Source of the DNA: Falsirhodobacter deserti
GTDB taxonomy: Bacteria; Pseudomonadota; Alphaproteobacteria; Rhodobacterales; Rhodobacteraceae
Assembly: GCF_004015795.1 (NCBI RefSeq)
Contig: NZ_ML137218.1
Location: 2,206,720-2,270,719, forward strand
DNA length: 64,000 nucleotides
Direction of reading: 5' to 3'
Shown here one piece after another: positions 10,944 to 20,725 of the stretch. Position 1 is the first letter of the stretch. Each line of letters starts with the position of its first letter. The position numbers and the translations under genes were made by a program. A model generated the notes under the pieces. The model saw nothing but the letters and a program-made list of their open reading frames with translations, was not told the origin of the DNA and did no database searches.

Positions 10944-12002
10944 TCATCCTTTCCCCCGCTGCGACACGAGGCGCCCGACCAGTTGCGCGGTATAGTCCAC
11001 GATCGGCACGATGCGCCCATAGTTCAGCCGCGTCGGCCCGATGACACCCACCGCGCCAATGATCTTACGATCGGCGTTCATATAGGGAGACACCACCAGA
11101 GAGGAACCCGAAAGTGAGAAAAGCTTGTTTTCGGAACCGATAAAAATGCGCACTCCGTCGCCGGTTTCCGCAAGGTGCAGATATTCGGCGATGTCGCGCT
11201 TCATCTCCAGATCCTCGAAAAGGCTGCGGATGCGGTCCACGTCGCGCGCATCGTCTTCCAGAAGGTTCGCCTGACCGCGCACGATCAGCCGTTCCGACTG
11301 TTCGCCCGGATTCTCCCAAAGGGCAAGGCCGGCATCCACCAGCGCCTGCGCCAGCGTGTCAATTTCCTGCCGGCGGCGCGTCATGTCCTGCACGATGGTC
11401 TGGCGCAGCTCGCTCAGCGTGCGACCGCCGGCCAAGGCGTTCAGGAAGTTCGCAGCCTCGCGCATGGATGATGCCGTCTGGCCGGGCGGGGGCGCGAAAA
11501 CGCGGTTCTCGACCTGCCCGTCCGCAAAAACAAGAACCACCAGCGCCCGGTCGGCACCCAGGCTGACAAATTCGATATGGCGGATCGGGGCTTCCTGCTT
11601 GGGGGAAAGCACAAGACTGGCCCCGCGCGTGATGCCCGACAGGGTTTTGCCCACCCTGTCCAGCAGGGTCGCGACGTCGCCGTCCTCTCCGCTGGCGTCG
11701 ATGCGGTCGCGGTCCGCGTCGGAAATCTGCCCGACCTCCAGCAGCCCGTCCACGAACATCCGCAGGCCAAGCTGCGTCGGCACCCGCCCGGCCGAGATGT
11801 GCGGGCTGTCCAGCAGGCCCAGATATTCCAGATCCTGCATCACGTTGCGGACGGTGGCCGCGCTGATCTTTTCATTCATGACGCGCGTCAGCGTGCGCGA
11901 GCCAACAGGCTCGCCGCTGTCCAGATAGCCTTCGACCACGCGGCGAAACACTTCGCGCGAGCGGTCGTTCATGTCGGACAGAAGTTTCTGCGTATCGGCC
12001 AT
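10944..12002 (-). CDS. hrcA: Heat-inducible transcription repressor HrcA
   Basis: Repressor of class I heat-shock genes through the CIRCE operator. The 352-residue product has an N-terminal winged helix ([32 protein letters not shown], about residues 30-62), then [11 protein letters not shown] and the C-terminal GAF-like domain, with a final [14 protein letters not shown] motif. The ATG at 12002 matches the family start; the frame extends upstream without support. No CIRCE-like inverted repeat is visible in the 116 bp upstream, so this operon is probably not autoregulated by HrcA. Confidence 0.95.
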   Translation of the reverse strand: MADTQKLLSDMNDRSREVFRRVVEGYLDSGEPVGSRTLTRVMNEKISAATVRNVMQDLEYLGLLDSPHISAGRVPTQLGLRMFVDGLLEVGQISDADRDRIDASGEDGDVATLLDRVGKTLSGITRGASLVLSPKQEAPIRHIEFVSLGADRALVVLVFADGQVENRVFAPPPGQTASSMREAANFLNALAGGRTLSELRQTIVQDMTRRRQEIDTLAQALVDAGLALWENPGEQSERLIVRGQANLLEDDARDVDRIRSLFEDLEMKRDIAEYLHLAETGDGVRIFIGSENKLFSLSGSSLVVSPYMNADRKIIGAVGVIGPTRLNYGRIVPIVDYTAQLVGRLVSQRGKG

Positions 12003-12118
12003 GTGCATCCATCTGCTTGGCCTTGAAAGGTAGGGCCTGCACCCCCGCAACGTCAATGCGGCTTGCATCGCAAGGCGTCGCGGCGGTATCTGACGCGCAG
12101 CAAACAAAGGAGCCTTGC

Positions 12119-12832
12119 ATGCGTCCCTCCGGCCGTCAGCTGAACCAGATGCGCGATGTGGTGATCGAACCCGGCGTCATGAAACATGCCGAAGGCTCCT
12201 GCCTGATCCGGATGGGCGACACCCATGTGCTGTGTTCGGCCACGATCGAGGATCGCCCGCCATCCTTTCTGCGCAATACCGGGCTTGGCTGGGTGACGGC
12301 GGAATACGGGATGCTGCCGCGTGCCACGACCAGCCGCAACCGGCGTGAAGCCGCGGTGGGCAAGCCTTCGGGCCGGACGCAGGAAATCCAGCGCCTGATC
12401 GGACGGGCCTTGCGCGCAGGCATCGACCGCAGCGCCTTGGGCGAACGCCAGATCGTGATCGACTGCGACGTGATCCAAGCCGATGGCGGCACGCGCTGCG
12501 CCTCCATCACCGGTGGGTGGGTTGCACTGCGCCTGGCCGTGAACAAGCTGCTGAAGGTAGGAAGCATCGTTTCCGATCCGATCATCGACCATGTGGCAGC
12601 CGTGTCCTGCGGCATCTATGCCGGTCAGCCGCTTCTGGACCTTGATTATGCCGAGGATTCGGCAGCAGGCACCGATGGCAACTTCATTCTGACCGGATCG
12701 AAGCGCCTGATCGAGGTGCAGATGTCGGCCGAAGGCGCGACCTTCGCACGGGCCGAGATGAACGAGCTGCTGGATCTGGCCGAAGCAGGCACCGATGCGC
12801 TGGTGGCCGCGCAGAAGGCGGCGCTGGCATGA
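12119..12832 (+). CDS. rph: Ribonuclease PH
   Basis: Phosphorolytic 3'-5' exoribonuclease that trims tRNA 3' ends. The 237-residue product starts [12 protein letters not shown] and contains the conserved RSSLR-like [17 protein letters not shown] segment, then [17 protein letters not shown] and DLDYAEDS, all typical of full-length RNase PH. The ATG at 12119 has an AAAGGAG ribosome binding site; the longer frame to 12017 is not supported. Its stop overlaps the rdgB start (ATGA), opening a run of five overlapping genes. Confidence 0.96.
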   Translation: MRPSGRQLNQMRDVVIEPGVMKHAEGSCLIRMGDTHVLCSATIEDRPPSFLRNTGLGWVTAEYGMLPRATTSRNRREAAVGKPSGRTQEIQRLIGRALRAGIDRSALGERQIVIDCDVIQADGGTRCASITGGWVALRLAVNKLLKVGSIVSDPIIDHVAAVSCGIYAGQPLLDLDYAEDSAAGTDGNFILTGSKRLIEVQMSAEGATFARAEMNELLDLAEAGTDALVAAQKAALA

Positions 12833-13437
12833 GAGCGTTCACCGGCAGCCGCATCCTTTTCGCAACGCACAACAAGGGCAAGCTGGAAGAGATGCGCGCC
12901 CTGCTGGCGCCGCATGGCATCACGGTCGAAAGCAATGATGACCACAACCTGCCCGAGCCAGAGGAAACCGAGACGACCTTTGTCGGCAATGCGCGCATCA
13001 AGGCGCATGCTGCGGCAAAGGCGACTGGCCTGCCTGCACTGGCGGATGACAGCGGCATCACCATTGATGCGCTGGACGGCGCACCCGGTGTTTACACCGC
13101 CGACTGGGCCGAAACCCCTGACGGCCGCGATTTCGTGATGGCGATGACAAAGACGTGGAACAAGCTGGAAGCAGCAAATGCCCCCTTCCCGCGCACCGCG
13201 CAGTTCAACGCCACGCTGGTTCTGGCATGGCCTGACGGGCATGACGAGGTGTTTGTCGGTCGGCTAGAGGGTCAGGTCGTCTGGCCGATGCGCGGCGCAC
13301 AGGGCCACGGATATGACCCCATCTTTCAACCGGATGGCTTCGACACCACATTGGCTGAGATGTCTGCCGAAAAGAAGAACGAAATCTCCCACCGTGCGGA
13401 TGCGTTCCGCAAGCTTGTCAAAGGATGTTTCTCGTGA
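12829..13437 (+). CDS. rdgB: XTP/dITP diphosphatase (RdgB/HAM1)
   Basis: Hydrolyses non-canonical purine triphosphates (XTP, dITP) to keep them out of DNA and RNA. The 202-residue product has the signature [14 protein letters not shown] near the N-terminus, the ADDSGI motif and the C-terminal [10 protein letters not shown] segment with GHGYDPIF upstream, matching the HAM1 family at normal length. The start overlaps the rph stop by 4 bp. Its last codons overlap a degenerate parS-like palindrome and the next start. Confidence 0.95.
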   Translation: MRAFTGSRILFATHNKGKLEEMRALLAPHGITVESNDDHNLPEPEETETTFVGNARIKAHAAAKATGLPALADDSGITIDALDGAPGVYTADWAETPDGRDFVMAMTKTWNKLEAANAPFPRTAQFNATLVLAWPDGHDEVFVGRLEGQVVWPMRGAQGHGYDPIFQPDGFDTTLAEMSAEKKNEISHRADAFRKLVKGCFS

Positions 13438-13441
13438 AACT
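13426..13441. other. Degenerate parS-like palindrome
   Basis: This site reads TGTTTCTCGTGAAACT, matching 14 of 16 positions of the ParB recognition palindrome TGTTTCACGTGAAACA. It straddles the rdgB stop and ridA start, about 1.9 kb from parB. The mismatches are at positions 7 and 16. ParB tolerates some variation, so this may be a third, weaker centromere site, but chance is possible because part of the match encodes ordinary codons. Confidence 0.4.
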
Positions 13442-13805
13442 GATCTCCTCCGGTTCGCCGTTCGAAAGCAGGATGGGTTATTCCCGTGCCGTTGTGAAAG
13501 GCGACTGGTGCTTTGTTTCCGGCACGACAGGTTATGGTGCCGATGGTGTGATGCCTGAAGGGATTGCGGATCAGGCGCGCAACTGCTTTGCCACCATCGG
13601 AAAGGCGTTGGCGGAAGGCGGCTTTGCCATGTCCGATGTGGTGCGTGTGCAATACACGGTCACGGATGCTGCGCTGGTGGATGACCTGATCCCCGCGCTT
13701 GGCGAAGTTTTTGCCGATATCCGGCCTGCTGCCACAATGGTTGTTGCCGGCCTGATCCGCCCCGAGATGCTGGTGGAGATCGAGGTTACGGCGCTGAAGG
13801 GATGA
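13434..13805 (+). CDS. RidA family protein
   Basis: A member of the RidA/YjgF/YER057c family, small trimeric proteins; the archetype deaminates reactive enamines and imines made by PLP enzymes. The 123-residue product includes SRAVVKGDWCFVSGTTG, a VVRVQYTVTD stretch and a C-terminal PAATMVVAGLIRPEMLVEIEVTA block in which the family arginine (LIRPEML) is present. I chose the GTG at 13434 because it overlaps the rdgB stop (GTGA) and has AAAGGA about 9 bases upstream. An ATG at 13425 would add three residues but abuts that ribosome binding site. It also overlaps hemW. Confidence 0.85.
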   Translation: MKLISSGSPFESRMGYSRAVVKGDWCFVSGTTGYGADGVMPEGIADQARNCFATIGKALAEGGFAMSDVVRVQYTVTDAALVDDLIPALGEVFADIRPAATMVVAGLIRPEMLVEIEVTALKG

Positions 13806-14959
13806 TCATGGAAGATTGGAGGAACGGCGGGTTCGGGCTGTACCTGCACTGGCCGTTCTGCCAGTCGAAATGCCCTTATTGCGATTTCAACAGCCATGTC
13901 GCCTCTGCGGTCGATCAGAAGCGCTGGCAGGCCGCTTATCTGGCCGAGATCGACCGTGTTGGCCGTGAAACGGAAGGACGTGTGCTGAACACGGTCTTCT
14001 TCGGTGGCGGAACGCCCTCGTTGATGGATCCGGATGTGGTGCATGCCATTCTGGACCGCGTGCGTGCCACTTGGCCCACAGCCAATGACATCGAAATCAC
14101 GCTTGAGGCCAATCCCGGATCGGTTGAGGCAGGCCGGTTTCGCGGCTATGCCCAAGCGGGCGTCAACCGGGTGTCGATGGGCGTACAGGCCCTGAATGAT
14201 ACCGATCTGCGCCGCCTTGGGCGCCTGCATTCCGTGGCCGAGGCAAGGGCGGCATTCGACATCGCCCGCGCCACGTTCGACCGCGTCAGCTTCGATCTGA
14301 TTTATGCCCGGCAGGATCAGACATTGCCACAGTGGGAGGCGGAGCTGCGCGAGGCGCTGACGATGGCGGTTGATCACCTGTCCATGTATCAACTTACGGT
14401 TGAGGACGGGACTGCTTTTGGGGATCGCCTCGCGCGCGGGGGGCTGAAAGGCTTGCCCTCGGATGATCTGGGCGCCGACATGTATGCGCTGACACAAGAG
14501 ATTTGCGAGGCCCACGGGATGCCGGCATACGAAATTTCAAATCACGCCCGTCCCGGTGCGGAAAGCAGGCATAACCGCATCTATTGGCAGGGTGGCGACT
14601 ATGCGGGCATCGGACCGGGTGCGCATGGACGGCTGACGTTGGATGGGACGCGATGGGCAACTGTTGCCCCGAGAGCGCCCGGCGCATGGCTTCATGCGGC
14701 AGAAGCCGGTCACGCAGAACTTCCGCGCGAGGCGGTTCCCGCCGGTGAACAGGCAGATGAATACCTCATCATGGGGCTTCGGTTGGTTGAGGGACTGGAT
14801 CTTCACCGACTGCAGGCCCTTTCCCCTGCCCCGCTGAACGAGAACGGTCTGCGCGACATGCTGGACCTGAAGATGGTTGAAACGGACGGTCAGCGCCTTT
14901 GGGCGACGCCACAGGGACGTGTGGTGCTGAACGCCGTTATCGCTGCCCTGGCGGCCTGA
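13802..14959 (+). CDS. hemW: HemW, radical SAM haem chaperone
   Basis: A coproporphyrinogen III oxidase-like radical SAM protein; HemW is now regarded as a haem chaperone rather than an oxidase. The 385-residue product has the Fe-S motif C-x3-C-x2-C at Cys20, Cys24 and Cys27 (FCQSKCPYCDFN), followed by FFGGGTPS and a HemN-like C-terminal domain. The CDFNSH context is typical of HemW. The start overlaps the ridA stop (ATGA); a second in-frame ATG at 13808 is possible. The stop overlaps the DUF454 start. Confidence 0.93.
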   Translation: MIMEDWRNGGFGLYLHWPFCQSKCPYCDFNSHVASAVDQKRWQAAYLAEIDRVGRETEGRVLNTVFFGGGTPSLMDPDVVHAILDRVRATWPTANDIEITLEANPGSVEAGRFRGYAQAGVNRVSMGVQALNDTDLRRLGRLHSVAEARAAFDIARATFDRVSFDLIYARQDQTLPQWEAELREALTMAVDHLSMYQLTVEDGTAFGDRLARGGLKGLPSDDLGADMYALTQEICEAHGMPAYEISNHARPGAESRHNRIYWQGGDYAGIGPGAHGRLTLDGTRWATVAPRAPGAWLHAAEAGHAELPREAVPAGEQADEYLIMGLRLVEGLDLHRLQALSPAPLNENGLRDMLDLKMVETDGQRLWATPQGRVVLNAVIAALAA

Positions 14960-15309
14960 TGCGCCTGTTGTGGGGGATTGGCGGTGGGCTGGCCCTGATC
15001 CTTGCCACGGTGGGCGCCGTTCTGCCGCTTCTGCCGACAACACCATTCCTGCTGCTTGCCGCGTTCTGCCTGTCGCGATCATCTGACCGGTGGCACCGCT
15101 GGCTTCTGAACCACGGTTGGTTGGGGCCTCCGATCCATGACTGGCGCACAAGGCGGGCCGTCAGCCGCCGCGTGAAATGGAAAGCCAGCCTGTCGATGCT
15201 GGCGGTCCTGGGGATATCCGCCCTTCTGCACGTGGACATGCGCCTGCTGGCCGTGCAGGCGCTGGTCCTGTGCGTCGTGGCCACGTTTCTATGGACTAGG
15301 CCCGAGTAG
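14959..15309 (+). CDS. YbaN family membrane protein (DUF454)
   Basis: A 116-residue inner membrane protein with an N-terminal hydrophobic hairpin (LLWGIGGGLALILATVGAVLP, then LPTTPFLLLAAFCLSRSS) and a second hydrophobic pair near the C-terminus. The LPTTPF motif and the HPWLGP-like HGWLGPPIHDW segment identify DUF454. Molecular function is unknown. The ATG overlaps the hemW stop (TGATG). Its 3' end overlaps the convergent parB gene by 14 bp, so the two genes share their last codons. Confidence 0.85.
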   Translation: MRLLWGIGGGLALILATVGAVLPLLPTTPFLLLAAFCLSRSSDRWHRWLLNHGWLGPPIHDWRTRRAVSRRVKWKASLSMLAVLGISALLHVDMRLLAVQALVLCVVATFLWTRPE

Positions 15310-16186
15310 CCGAAAGCACACGGCAGAGGTTGTCCAGATCCTCAAGCGTATTGTAGCGGATGGAAAGAACGCCGCTTTCCCCACCAGCAAGGTGGTCGAT
15401 CTGGACAGTCATCTTGAGGTGGGCACTCAGATCCGCCTCAAGCGCGCGAGTGTCAGCATCCTTGTCACTGGGCTTGCCAAGGCGGGGCTTTGCAGCACGC
15501 TCCGCAGTTCCCTTTACCAACTTCTCTGTCTCGCGGACGGAAAGTCCCTTCTCAACCACTTGCCGGGCAAGGGCAGAAGCATCCTCGCATGTGACAAGAG
15601 AACGGGCATGGCCTGCCGAAAGCGGCCCATCGCGCAGCATTTCCTGCACATCCGCCGGAAGATTAAGCAATCTCAACAAGTTAGCGATGTGCGAGCGACT
15701 TTTCGACAGCCCCTCGGCAAGCTTTTCCTGCGTATGCCCAAAACGATCCATCAATTGGCGGAACCCCATCGCTTCTTCGATAGGGTTCAGGTCCGCCCGC
15801 TGAATGTTTTCGATGATTGCAACTTCAAGCACTTCGGTATCGTCAAAATCCCGAACAACAACTGGAAGGTCGTGCAGTTGCGCCATCTGCGACGCGCGCC
15901 AGCGACGTTCCCCTGCCACGATTTCATAGGTATCCGTGCCGTCGATCGGCCGCACGATCAGGGGCTGGATCACGCCCTTCTGCCGGATGGATGCGGCAAG
16001 ATCCGCCAGCCCTTCCGGCGCGAACTCCCGTCGTGGCTGGTTCGGGTTCGGAATGATCTTTTCGACAGGAAGGGTCATGTCGGCACGGCGCGACGTCGAC
16101 TCGGTTGGTGTTTCGACGTTGATGTCGGCCATAAGCGCCGACAGACCGCGGCCCAAGCCGCGACGTTCCATCTTGCGTTCTATCAC
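15296..16186 (-). CDS. parB: Chromosome partitioning protein ParB
   Basis: CTP-dependent DNA clamp that loads at parS and drives segregation of the origin region with ParA. The 296-residue product has the N-terminal GLGRGLSALMAD segment, the CTP-binding motifs GERRWRA and IENIQRADLNPIEEA, a central helix-turn-helix (GHTQEKLAEGLSKSRSHIANLLRLL, about residues 148-172) and a C-terminal dimerisation region. Translation starts at GTG, overlapping the parA stop (GTGA), so the genes are translationally coupled. Perfect parS sites lie upstream within rsmG and mnmG. Confidence 0.96.
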   Translation of the reverse strand: MIERKMERRGLGRGLSALMADINVETPTESTSRRADMTLPVEKIIPNPNQPRREFAPEGLADLAASIRQKGVIQPLIVRPIDGTDTYEIVAGERRWRASQMAQLHDLPVVVRDFDDTEVLEVAIIENIQRADLNPIEEAMGFRQLMDRFGHTQEKLAEGLSKSRSHIANLLRLLNLPADVQEMLRDGPLSAGHARSLVTCEDASALARQVVEKGLSVRETEKLVKGTAERAAKPRLGKPSDKDADTRALEADLSAHLKMTVQIDHLAGGESGVLSIRYNTLEDLDNLCRVLSATRA

Positions 16187-16980
16187 GCGCTTTTCCTCAT
16201 CTGCTGACGATGACGTCCCAATATCTCGTTCGCAAGGGCACGATAAGCTTCGCTGCCTTTCGAACTCGTATCATATTCAAGAACCGGTACAGCGAAAGAG
16301 GGTGCCTCACTCACCCGAACATTTCGTGGGATGATGGTTGCGAAAACAAGTTCACCCAACGTTTGCCGCGCGTCGTTTTCAACAAGCTGCGACAGGTTGT
16401 TACGCTTGTCATACATCGTAAGTACGACACCTTCGATACGCAGCGTAGGGTTGGCAGTCTGACGCACTTCGCGGACCGTTAGCATCAACTGCGAAAGACC
16501 TTCCAAGGCAAAGAACTCTGCCTGCAACGGAACGAGAACTGAATCCGCAGCCACCAGCGCATTGATGGTCAGAAGGCTTAGCGACGGCGGGCAGTCGATC
16601 AGGATGTAATCATACAAATCGGCAGAAGAAGAACGGAGCGCATCGCGCAAAAGCACGCTTCTCTTCTCGTTCGCCAGAAGCTCCATATCTGCCGAAGAAA
16701 GATCAGCATTTGCGGGGCAAACGAAGAGTTTGGCAACGGACGTCTTAAGGGCTACGTCCTCAAGTGGTGTGCGCTCAAGCAGCAGATCGAAGGTCGTCAG
16801 GCTGCGTGCCCCCGGCTCGATACCAAGACCTGTTGAAGCGTTCCCCTGCGGATCCAGATCGACCAGAAGAACAGCATGCCCTTGTTCGGAAAGTGCTGCT
16901 GCAAGATTGATCGCCGTAGTGGTTTTACCCACCCCACCCTTCTGGTTCGCGATCGCAATGATCCTGGTAGCTTCAGACAT
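16183..16980 (-). CDS. parA: Chromosome partitioning ATPase ParA
   Basis: Soj/ParA-type ATPase forming the gradient that segregates ParB-parS complexes. The 265-residue product carries the deviant Walker A motif KGGVGKTT at residues 14-21, DLDPQGNAS, and a DCPPSL Walker B segment, with the short Soj-like N-terminus typical of chromosomal ParA. Its first 8 bases overlap the end of rsmG. The gene order rsmG-parA-parB is the canonical origin-proximal arrangement. Confidence 0.97.
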   Translation of the reverse strand: MSEATRIIAIANQKGGVGKTTTAINLAAALSEQGHAVLLVDLDPQGNASTGLGIEPGARSLTTFDLLLERTPLEDVALKTSVAKLFVCPANADLSSADMELLANEKRSVLLRDALRSSSADLYDYILIDCPPSLSLLTINALVAADSVLVPLQAEFFALEGLSQLMLTVREVRQTANPTLRIEGVVLTMYDKRNNLSQLVENDARQTLGELVFATIIPRNVRVSEAPSFAVPVLEYDTSSKGSEAYRALANEILGRHRQQMRKSA

Positions 16981-17584
16981 GCGAGAAGTTCCTTACCTCC
17001 ACGATGACCCCCGCCGGGTCCGTGATACTCGGGTGGATTACAGGATCGAAATGCCACGTTCTTGCAGCTTCGGCAATCTCTTCCGCATAGTTGACACCTT
17101 TCGGAAAAACGGCCTTACCATCTCCTTGGCGATGACGTGCAGCGAAACCGAGCAGATGGTCAAGCGGCGCAAGCGCACGAGCTGAGAGGATGTCGCCCCC
17201 AAGCGGCGCGACTGCTTCAATCCTTTCAGAAATGACATCGACCTTCAGATTACACAGCCGCGTCGCCTCCCGTAGGAAAGCGCATTTACGCCGATCCGAC
17301 TCCACAAGAGTGAAGCGCCTATCCGGATGCTTTTCCAGCGCGATTATTGCTATGACGATACCAGGAAAACCGCCACCACTTCCGAGATCTACCCAATGCG
17401 CGCCCTCCCCGGCCAAATCATATAGCTGGGCCGAGTCCTCGATATGTCGCTTCCAGATATCTGCTTCGGTAGTTTTTGAGATCAGGTTGATCACGCGTGT
17501 CCATTTAAGAGCAAGCTCACTGAAGCGATTCAGGCGATCGGTTGTTTCACGTGAAACATCCACTTTAGACGGCCTTCTTTTCAA
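16973..17584 (-). CDS. rsmG: 16S rRNA (guanine527-N7)-methyltransferase RsmG
   Basis: Methylates G527 of 16S rRNA in the 530 loop. The 203-residue product has the SAM-binding motif [12 protein letters not shown] (about residues 65-76) and the upstream [10 protein letters not shown] segment, as in GidB/RsmG proteins. The N-terminal residues VSRET are encoded by a perfect parS palindrome at 17543-17558, so this stretch serves both coding and centromere functions. It overlaps mnmG upstream by 20 bp and parA downstream by 8 bp. Confidence 0.95.
   Translation of the reverse strand: MKRRPSKVDVSRETTDRLNRFSELALKWTRVINLISKTTEADIWKRHIEDSAQLYDLAGEGAHWVDLGSGGGFPGIVIAIIALEKHPDRRFTLVESDRRKCAFLREATRLCNLKVDVISERIEAVAPLGGDILSARALAPLDHLLGFAARHRQGDGKAVFPKGVNYAEEIAEAARTWHFDPVIHPSITDPAGVIVEVRNFSHV
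17543..17558. other. parS centromere site inside rsmG
   Basis: A perfect 16-bp copy of the ParB-binding palindrome TGTTTCACGTGAAACA. It lies in codons near the rsmG start, where it encodes VSRET on the minus strand, about 1.4 kb from parB. Sites of this kind near gidB (rsmG) are well known in bacteria with chromosomal ParAB. Confidence 0.95.
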
Positions 17585-19439
17585 GCCGACGCAGGCGCGC
17601 GATGATCAACGTCAACGCAGCAGGCGTCATTCCCTCGATCAGCTTTGCACGCGCAATGCTTCCCGGTCGCTGCCGGTCCAGCTTTGTTGCCAGCTCACCT
17701 GAAAGCCCAGGAAGCCGTAAAAACTCGAAGTCAGAAGGAATAATCAGCGACTCTTCCCGTTTGAGGTTATCAGCTTCATTCTGCTGCCGACCTGCATATT
17801 GGGCATAGACAGCGTCTGTTACAATCTGTTGCCGAAGGTCATTCGACAGCTCTGCGAATGCCGGCGCAAGATCGTCAACAATGTTCATAGGAACATCAGC
17901 TATCGCAAGCGCGGCAAGACCAGTGCGTTTGCTTCCGTCTTGGCTCACTCGAACCCCGCGGCGGATAAGCTCTGAGGGCGTCACGAGGACATTCTCGAGC
18001 GCCTGTTTCCCCCTTGCCAGATCGCGCTGCTTCACCTCAAACGCTGCTGCGCGCGCCGGATGAACAAGCCCAAGCTCGATTCCCATAGGTGTCAGACGCT
18101 GGTCCGCGTTGTCTGCGCGCAGGGACAGCCTGAATTCAGCACGGGAGGTGAACATGCGGTAGGGTTCGGTTACCCCACGTGCCGTCAGGTCAGAAATCAT
18201 AACGCCGATATAGCTGTCGGTCCTGCTGAATACAGCAGCATCGCGGCCTTGAACATGAAGGGCAGCATTCAAACCTGCAACCAGACCTTGAGCGCCGGCC
18301 TCTTCATAGCCAGTTGTCCCGTTGATCTGGCCCGCCAAATAGAGACCAGGGACAGCCTTCAGCTCGAGCGTCTCGGCCAGTTCACGCGGGTCAAAATAGT
18401 CATATTCAATCGCGTAGCCGGGCTGACTGATCTTCACGCTTTCAAGGCCGACGATCGACCGGACGTACGCCTCCTGAACGTCAGCCGGAAGCGAGGTCGA
18501 AATCCCGTTGGGATAGACAGTGTGATCATCCAGCCCTTCCGGTTCGAGGAAGATCTGGTGTGACTCCTTCTCCGCGAAACGGACAATCTTGTCTTCGATG
18601 GACGGGCAGTAACGGGGACCAACCCCTTCAATGTGCCCGCCATACATCGCTGAACGACCTAGATTCTGCCGAACGATCTCATGCGTCTGCACATTCGTAT
18701 GGGTAATCCCGCAGGAGACTTGGGGGACGGTCGGGCTGCTGGACATGAAGGACAGCATGACAGGATGATCGTCACCATCCTGGCGATCAAGCTGGGCCCA
18801 GTCGATCGTGCGCCTGTCAAGCCGAGGTGGAGTTCCGGTTTTCAGCCGTCCCCGACGCAATCCAAGATCAGCAAGCTTCTGCGCAAGCCGAACCGAGGGA
18901 CGATCCCCCATCCGGCCGCCCTTATGGCGGACGTCACCGATATGGATGATGCCGTTAAGGAAGGTGCCCGAGGTGAGAATAGCGGCAGTGCACTGAATTT
19001 GGCTTCCATCGGCCAAGATCACGCCACGAACTCTGCCTTCATTCTGAAGAAGGTCGACAACCTCCCCCTCAAGCACGTCGAGATTCCGCGTAGCTTTCAC
19101 AAGCGCTTGGACAGACTGACGATATAGTTTCCGATCCGCCTGAATCCTCGGCCCCTGAACCGCGGCCCCTTTGCGCCGGTTCAACAGGCGGTATTGAATG
19201 CCCGCGCCATCCCCTGCACGTGCCATGATGCCATCAAGTGCGTCAATCTCTCGCACAAGATGGCCCTTCCCCAACCCTCCAATGGCCGGATTGCAAGACA
19301 TGACGCCGATGTCGTTACGCGAAAGCGTAACAAGCACCGTTGCTGCACCCATACGTGCGGAGGCCGCTGCGGCCTCGACGCCTGCATGGCCACCACCGAT
19401 CACGACGACATCATAATGTTTCACGTGAAACATCCTCAT
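17565..19439 (-). CDS. mnmG: tRNA uridine 5-carboxymethylaminomethyl modification enzyme MnmG
   Basis: FAD-dependent partner of MnmE that modifies U34 of tRNAs reading split codon boxes. The 624-residue product has the FAD-binding motif [10 protein letters not shown] near residues 15-24, the [21 protein letters not shown] segment and the C-terminal [10 protein letters not shown] block, all typical of MnmG (GidA). The start codon overlaps the mnmE stop by 4 bp. The N-terminal residues FHVKH are encoded by a perfect parS site at 19417-19432. Confidence 0.97.
   Translation of the reverse strand: MRMFHVKHYDVVVIGGGHAGVEAAAASARMGAATVLVTLSRNDIGVMSCNPAIGGLGKGHLVREIDALDGIMARAGDGAGIQYRLLNRRKGAAVQGPRIQADRKLYRQSVQALVKATRNLDVLEGEVVDLLQNEGRVRGVILADGSQIQCTAAILTSGTFLNGIIHIGDVRHKGGRMGDRPSVRLAQKLADLGLRRGRLKTGTPPRLDRRTIDWAQLDRQDGDDHPVMLSFMSSSPTVPQVSCGITHTNVQTHEIVRQNLGRSAMYGGHIEGVGPRYCPSIEDKIVRFAEKESHQIFLEPEGLDDHTVYPNGISTSLPADVQEAYVRSIVGLESVKISQPGYAIEYDYFDPRELAETLELKAVPGLYLAGQINGTTGYEEAGAQGLVAGLNAALHVQGRDAAVFSRTDSYIGVMISDLTARGVTEPYRMFTSRAEFRLSLRADNADQRLTPMGIELGLVHPARAAAFEVKQRDLARGKQALENVLVTPSELIRRGVRVSQDGSKRTGLAALAIADVPMNIVDDLAPAFAELSNDLRQQIVTDAVYAQYAGRQQNEADNLKREESLIIPSDFEFLRLPGLSGELATKLDRQRPGSIARAKLIEGMTPAALTLIIARLRRLEKKAV
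19417..19432. other. parS centromere site at the mnmG start
   Basis: A second perfect copy of TGTTTCACGTGAAACA, beginning a few bases after the mnmG start codon and encoding FHVKH on the minus strand. It lies about 1.9 kb from the rsmG copy and about 3.2 kb from the origin region. Confidence 0.95.
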
Positions 19440-20707
19440 TTGCCAATACAGAAGCTGGTGAATATCTCGCCCAGCAGATCTTCCACGTCGACCCGCCCCA
19501 CAAGCACATCAAGGTTTCGCAAGGCGTGGCGAAGATGCTCTGCTGCCACCTCAGCGCGGAAGTCTGCTTTTACCTCTTCCTGCGCTGATTCCATAGCCCT
19601 GATTGCACTCACGAGCGCCAGACGATGCCGTTCTCTCGTAATTGTGCCCGAGCCTGAACTGCGCTTCAAAAGCCGTTGCTCAATTTGCTGGACCAAGACA
19701 TCAACGCCTTGCCCCGTCAGTCCTGAAACGCCCTCCCCCACCAGGTCTGCCTTTGCCCGAACGACAATGTCGTCATCCTTCGGAGCCAGCATCAGAGGGC
19801 TTCCGTCATCCAGAAACACCCGCAGATCACATTGTGCGGCACGATCCATCGCGCGGAAGATGCCAATTTTCTCGACCCGGTCCTCCGTCTCACGAAGGCC
19901 CGCCGTGTCAAGAAGCGTCACGGCGAGACCGCTCATGTCCATGCGAACTTCGATAACGTCGCGGGTTGTTCCGGCGATATCTGAAGTGATCGCAGCTTCG
20001 CGGCCGGCCAAAGCGTTCAGAAGGGTCGATTTCCCGGCATTAGGTGCCCCGATGATTGCCACTTCAAAGCCGTCACGAATACGTTCCGCAACATGGCTCC
20101 CCTCAACCTCTTGGTTCAGGTCGCTGATCAAGTGCGTCAACAACGCGCCTACCTCTGGCGTCACATCAACGGGCACATCTTCATCAGCAAAATCGATCGT
20201 CGCCTCGATCAAGGCAGCCGCACGGATAAGGTTATGCCGCCAGCCGTCGACCTTCTGGCCAATCGCGCCCGAAAGAACCCGCAAAGCCTGACGGCGCTGA
20301 GATTCCGTTTCAGCGTCAATCAGATCCGCGAGTCCCTCAACCTGGGCCAGATCGAGACATCCGTTTTCAAGGGCGCGACGGGTAAACTCACCAGCTTCTG
20401 CCATACGCAGGCCCGACCGCGTTGAAAGCACTCGAAGCACAGCGGAAACGGTTGCGATACTTCCGTGAAGATGCAGCTCTGCCACGTCTTCACCTGTGAA
20501 GCTGGCTCCGCGGCCGAACAACAGGATCAGAGCCTCATCCAGAAGGCGATCTTCATCGTAAATCTTGCGCAAGGCCGCTTGCCGCATTGGCGGCAGCGAC
20601 CTTACGCCCAGCGATGAAACCGCCCGGTGCGCTTCGGGGCCCGAAATGCGCAGCACAGAGACCCCCGCCCGGCCGCGGGCGCTGGCAAGGGCGTAGATCG
20701 TATCCAT
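19436..20707 (-). CDS. mnmE: tRNA modification GTPase MnmE
   Basis: GTPase that works with MnmG in the U34 tRNA modification pathway. The 423-residue product has an N-terminal tetrahydrofolate-binding domain ([21 protein letters not shown]), an inserted G domain with P-loop GAPNAGKST at residues 220-228 and DTAG at 267-270, and ends in the catalytic CIGK motif with Cys420. Length and motifs are complete. It is the middle gene of rho-mnmE-mnmG, with 18 bp to the rho stop. Confidence 0.97.
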   Translation of the reverse strand: MDTIYALASARGRAGVSVLRISGPEAHRAVSSLGVRSLPPMRQAALRKIYDEDRLLDEALILLFGRGASFTGEDVAELHLHGSIATVSAVLRVLSTRSGLRMAEAGEFTRRALENGCLDLAQVEGLADLIDAETESQRRQALRVLSGAIGQKVDGWRHNLIRAAALIEATIDFADEDVPVDVTPEVGALLTHLISDLNQEVEGSHVAERIRDGFEVAIIGAPNAGKSTLLNALAGREAAITSDIAGTTRDVIEVRMDMSGLAVTLLDTAGLRETEDRVEKIGIFRAMDRAAQCDLRVFLDDGSPLMLAPKDDDIVVRAKADLVGEGVSGLTGQGVDVLVQQIEQRLLKRSSGSGTITRERHRLALVSAIRAMESAQEEVKADFRAEVAAEHLRHALRNLDVLVGRVDVEDLLGEIFTSFCIGK

Positions 20708-20725
20708 GCTTAACCCCTTGATATA

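Noticed and set aside
12003-12118. A CIRCE operator upstream of hrcA.
   Set aside because: No TTAGCACTC-type inverted repeat is present between hrcA and rph.
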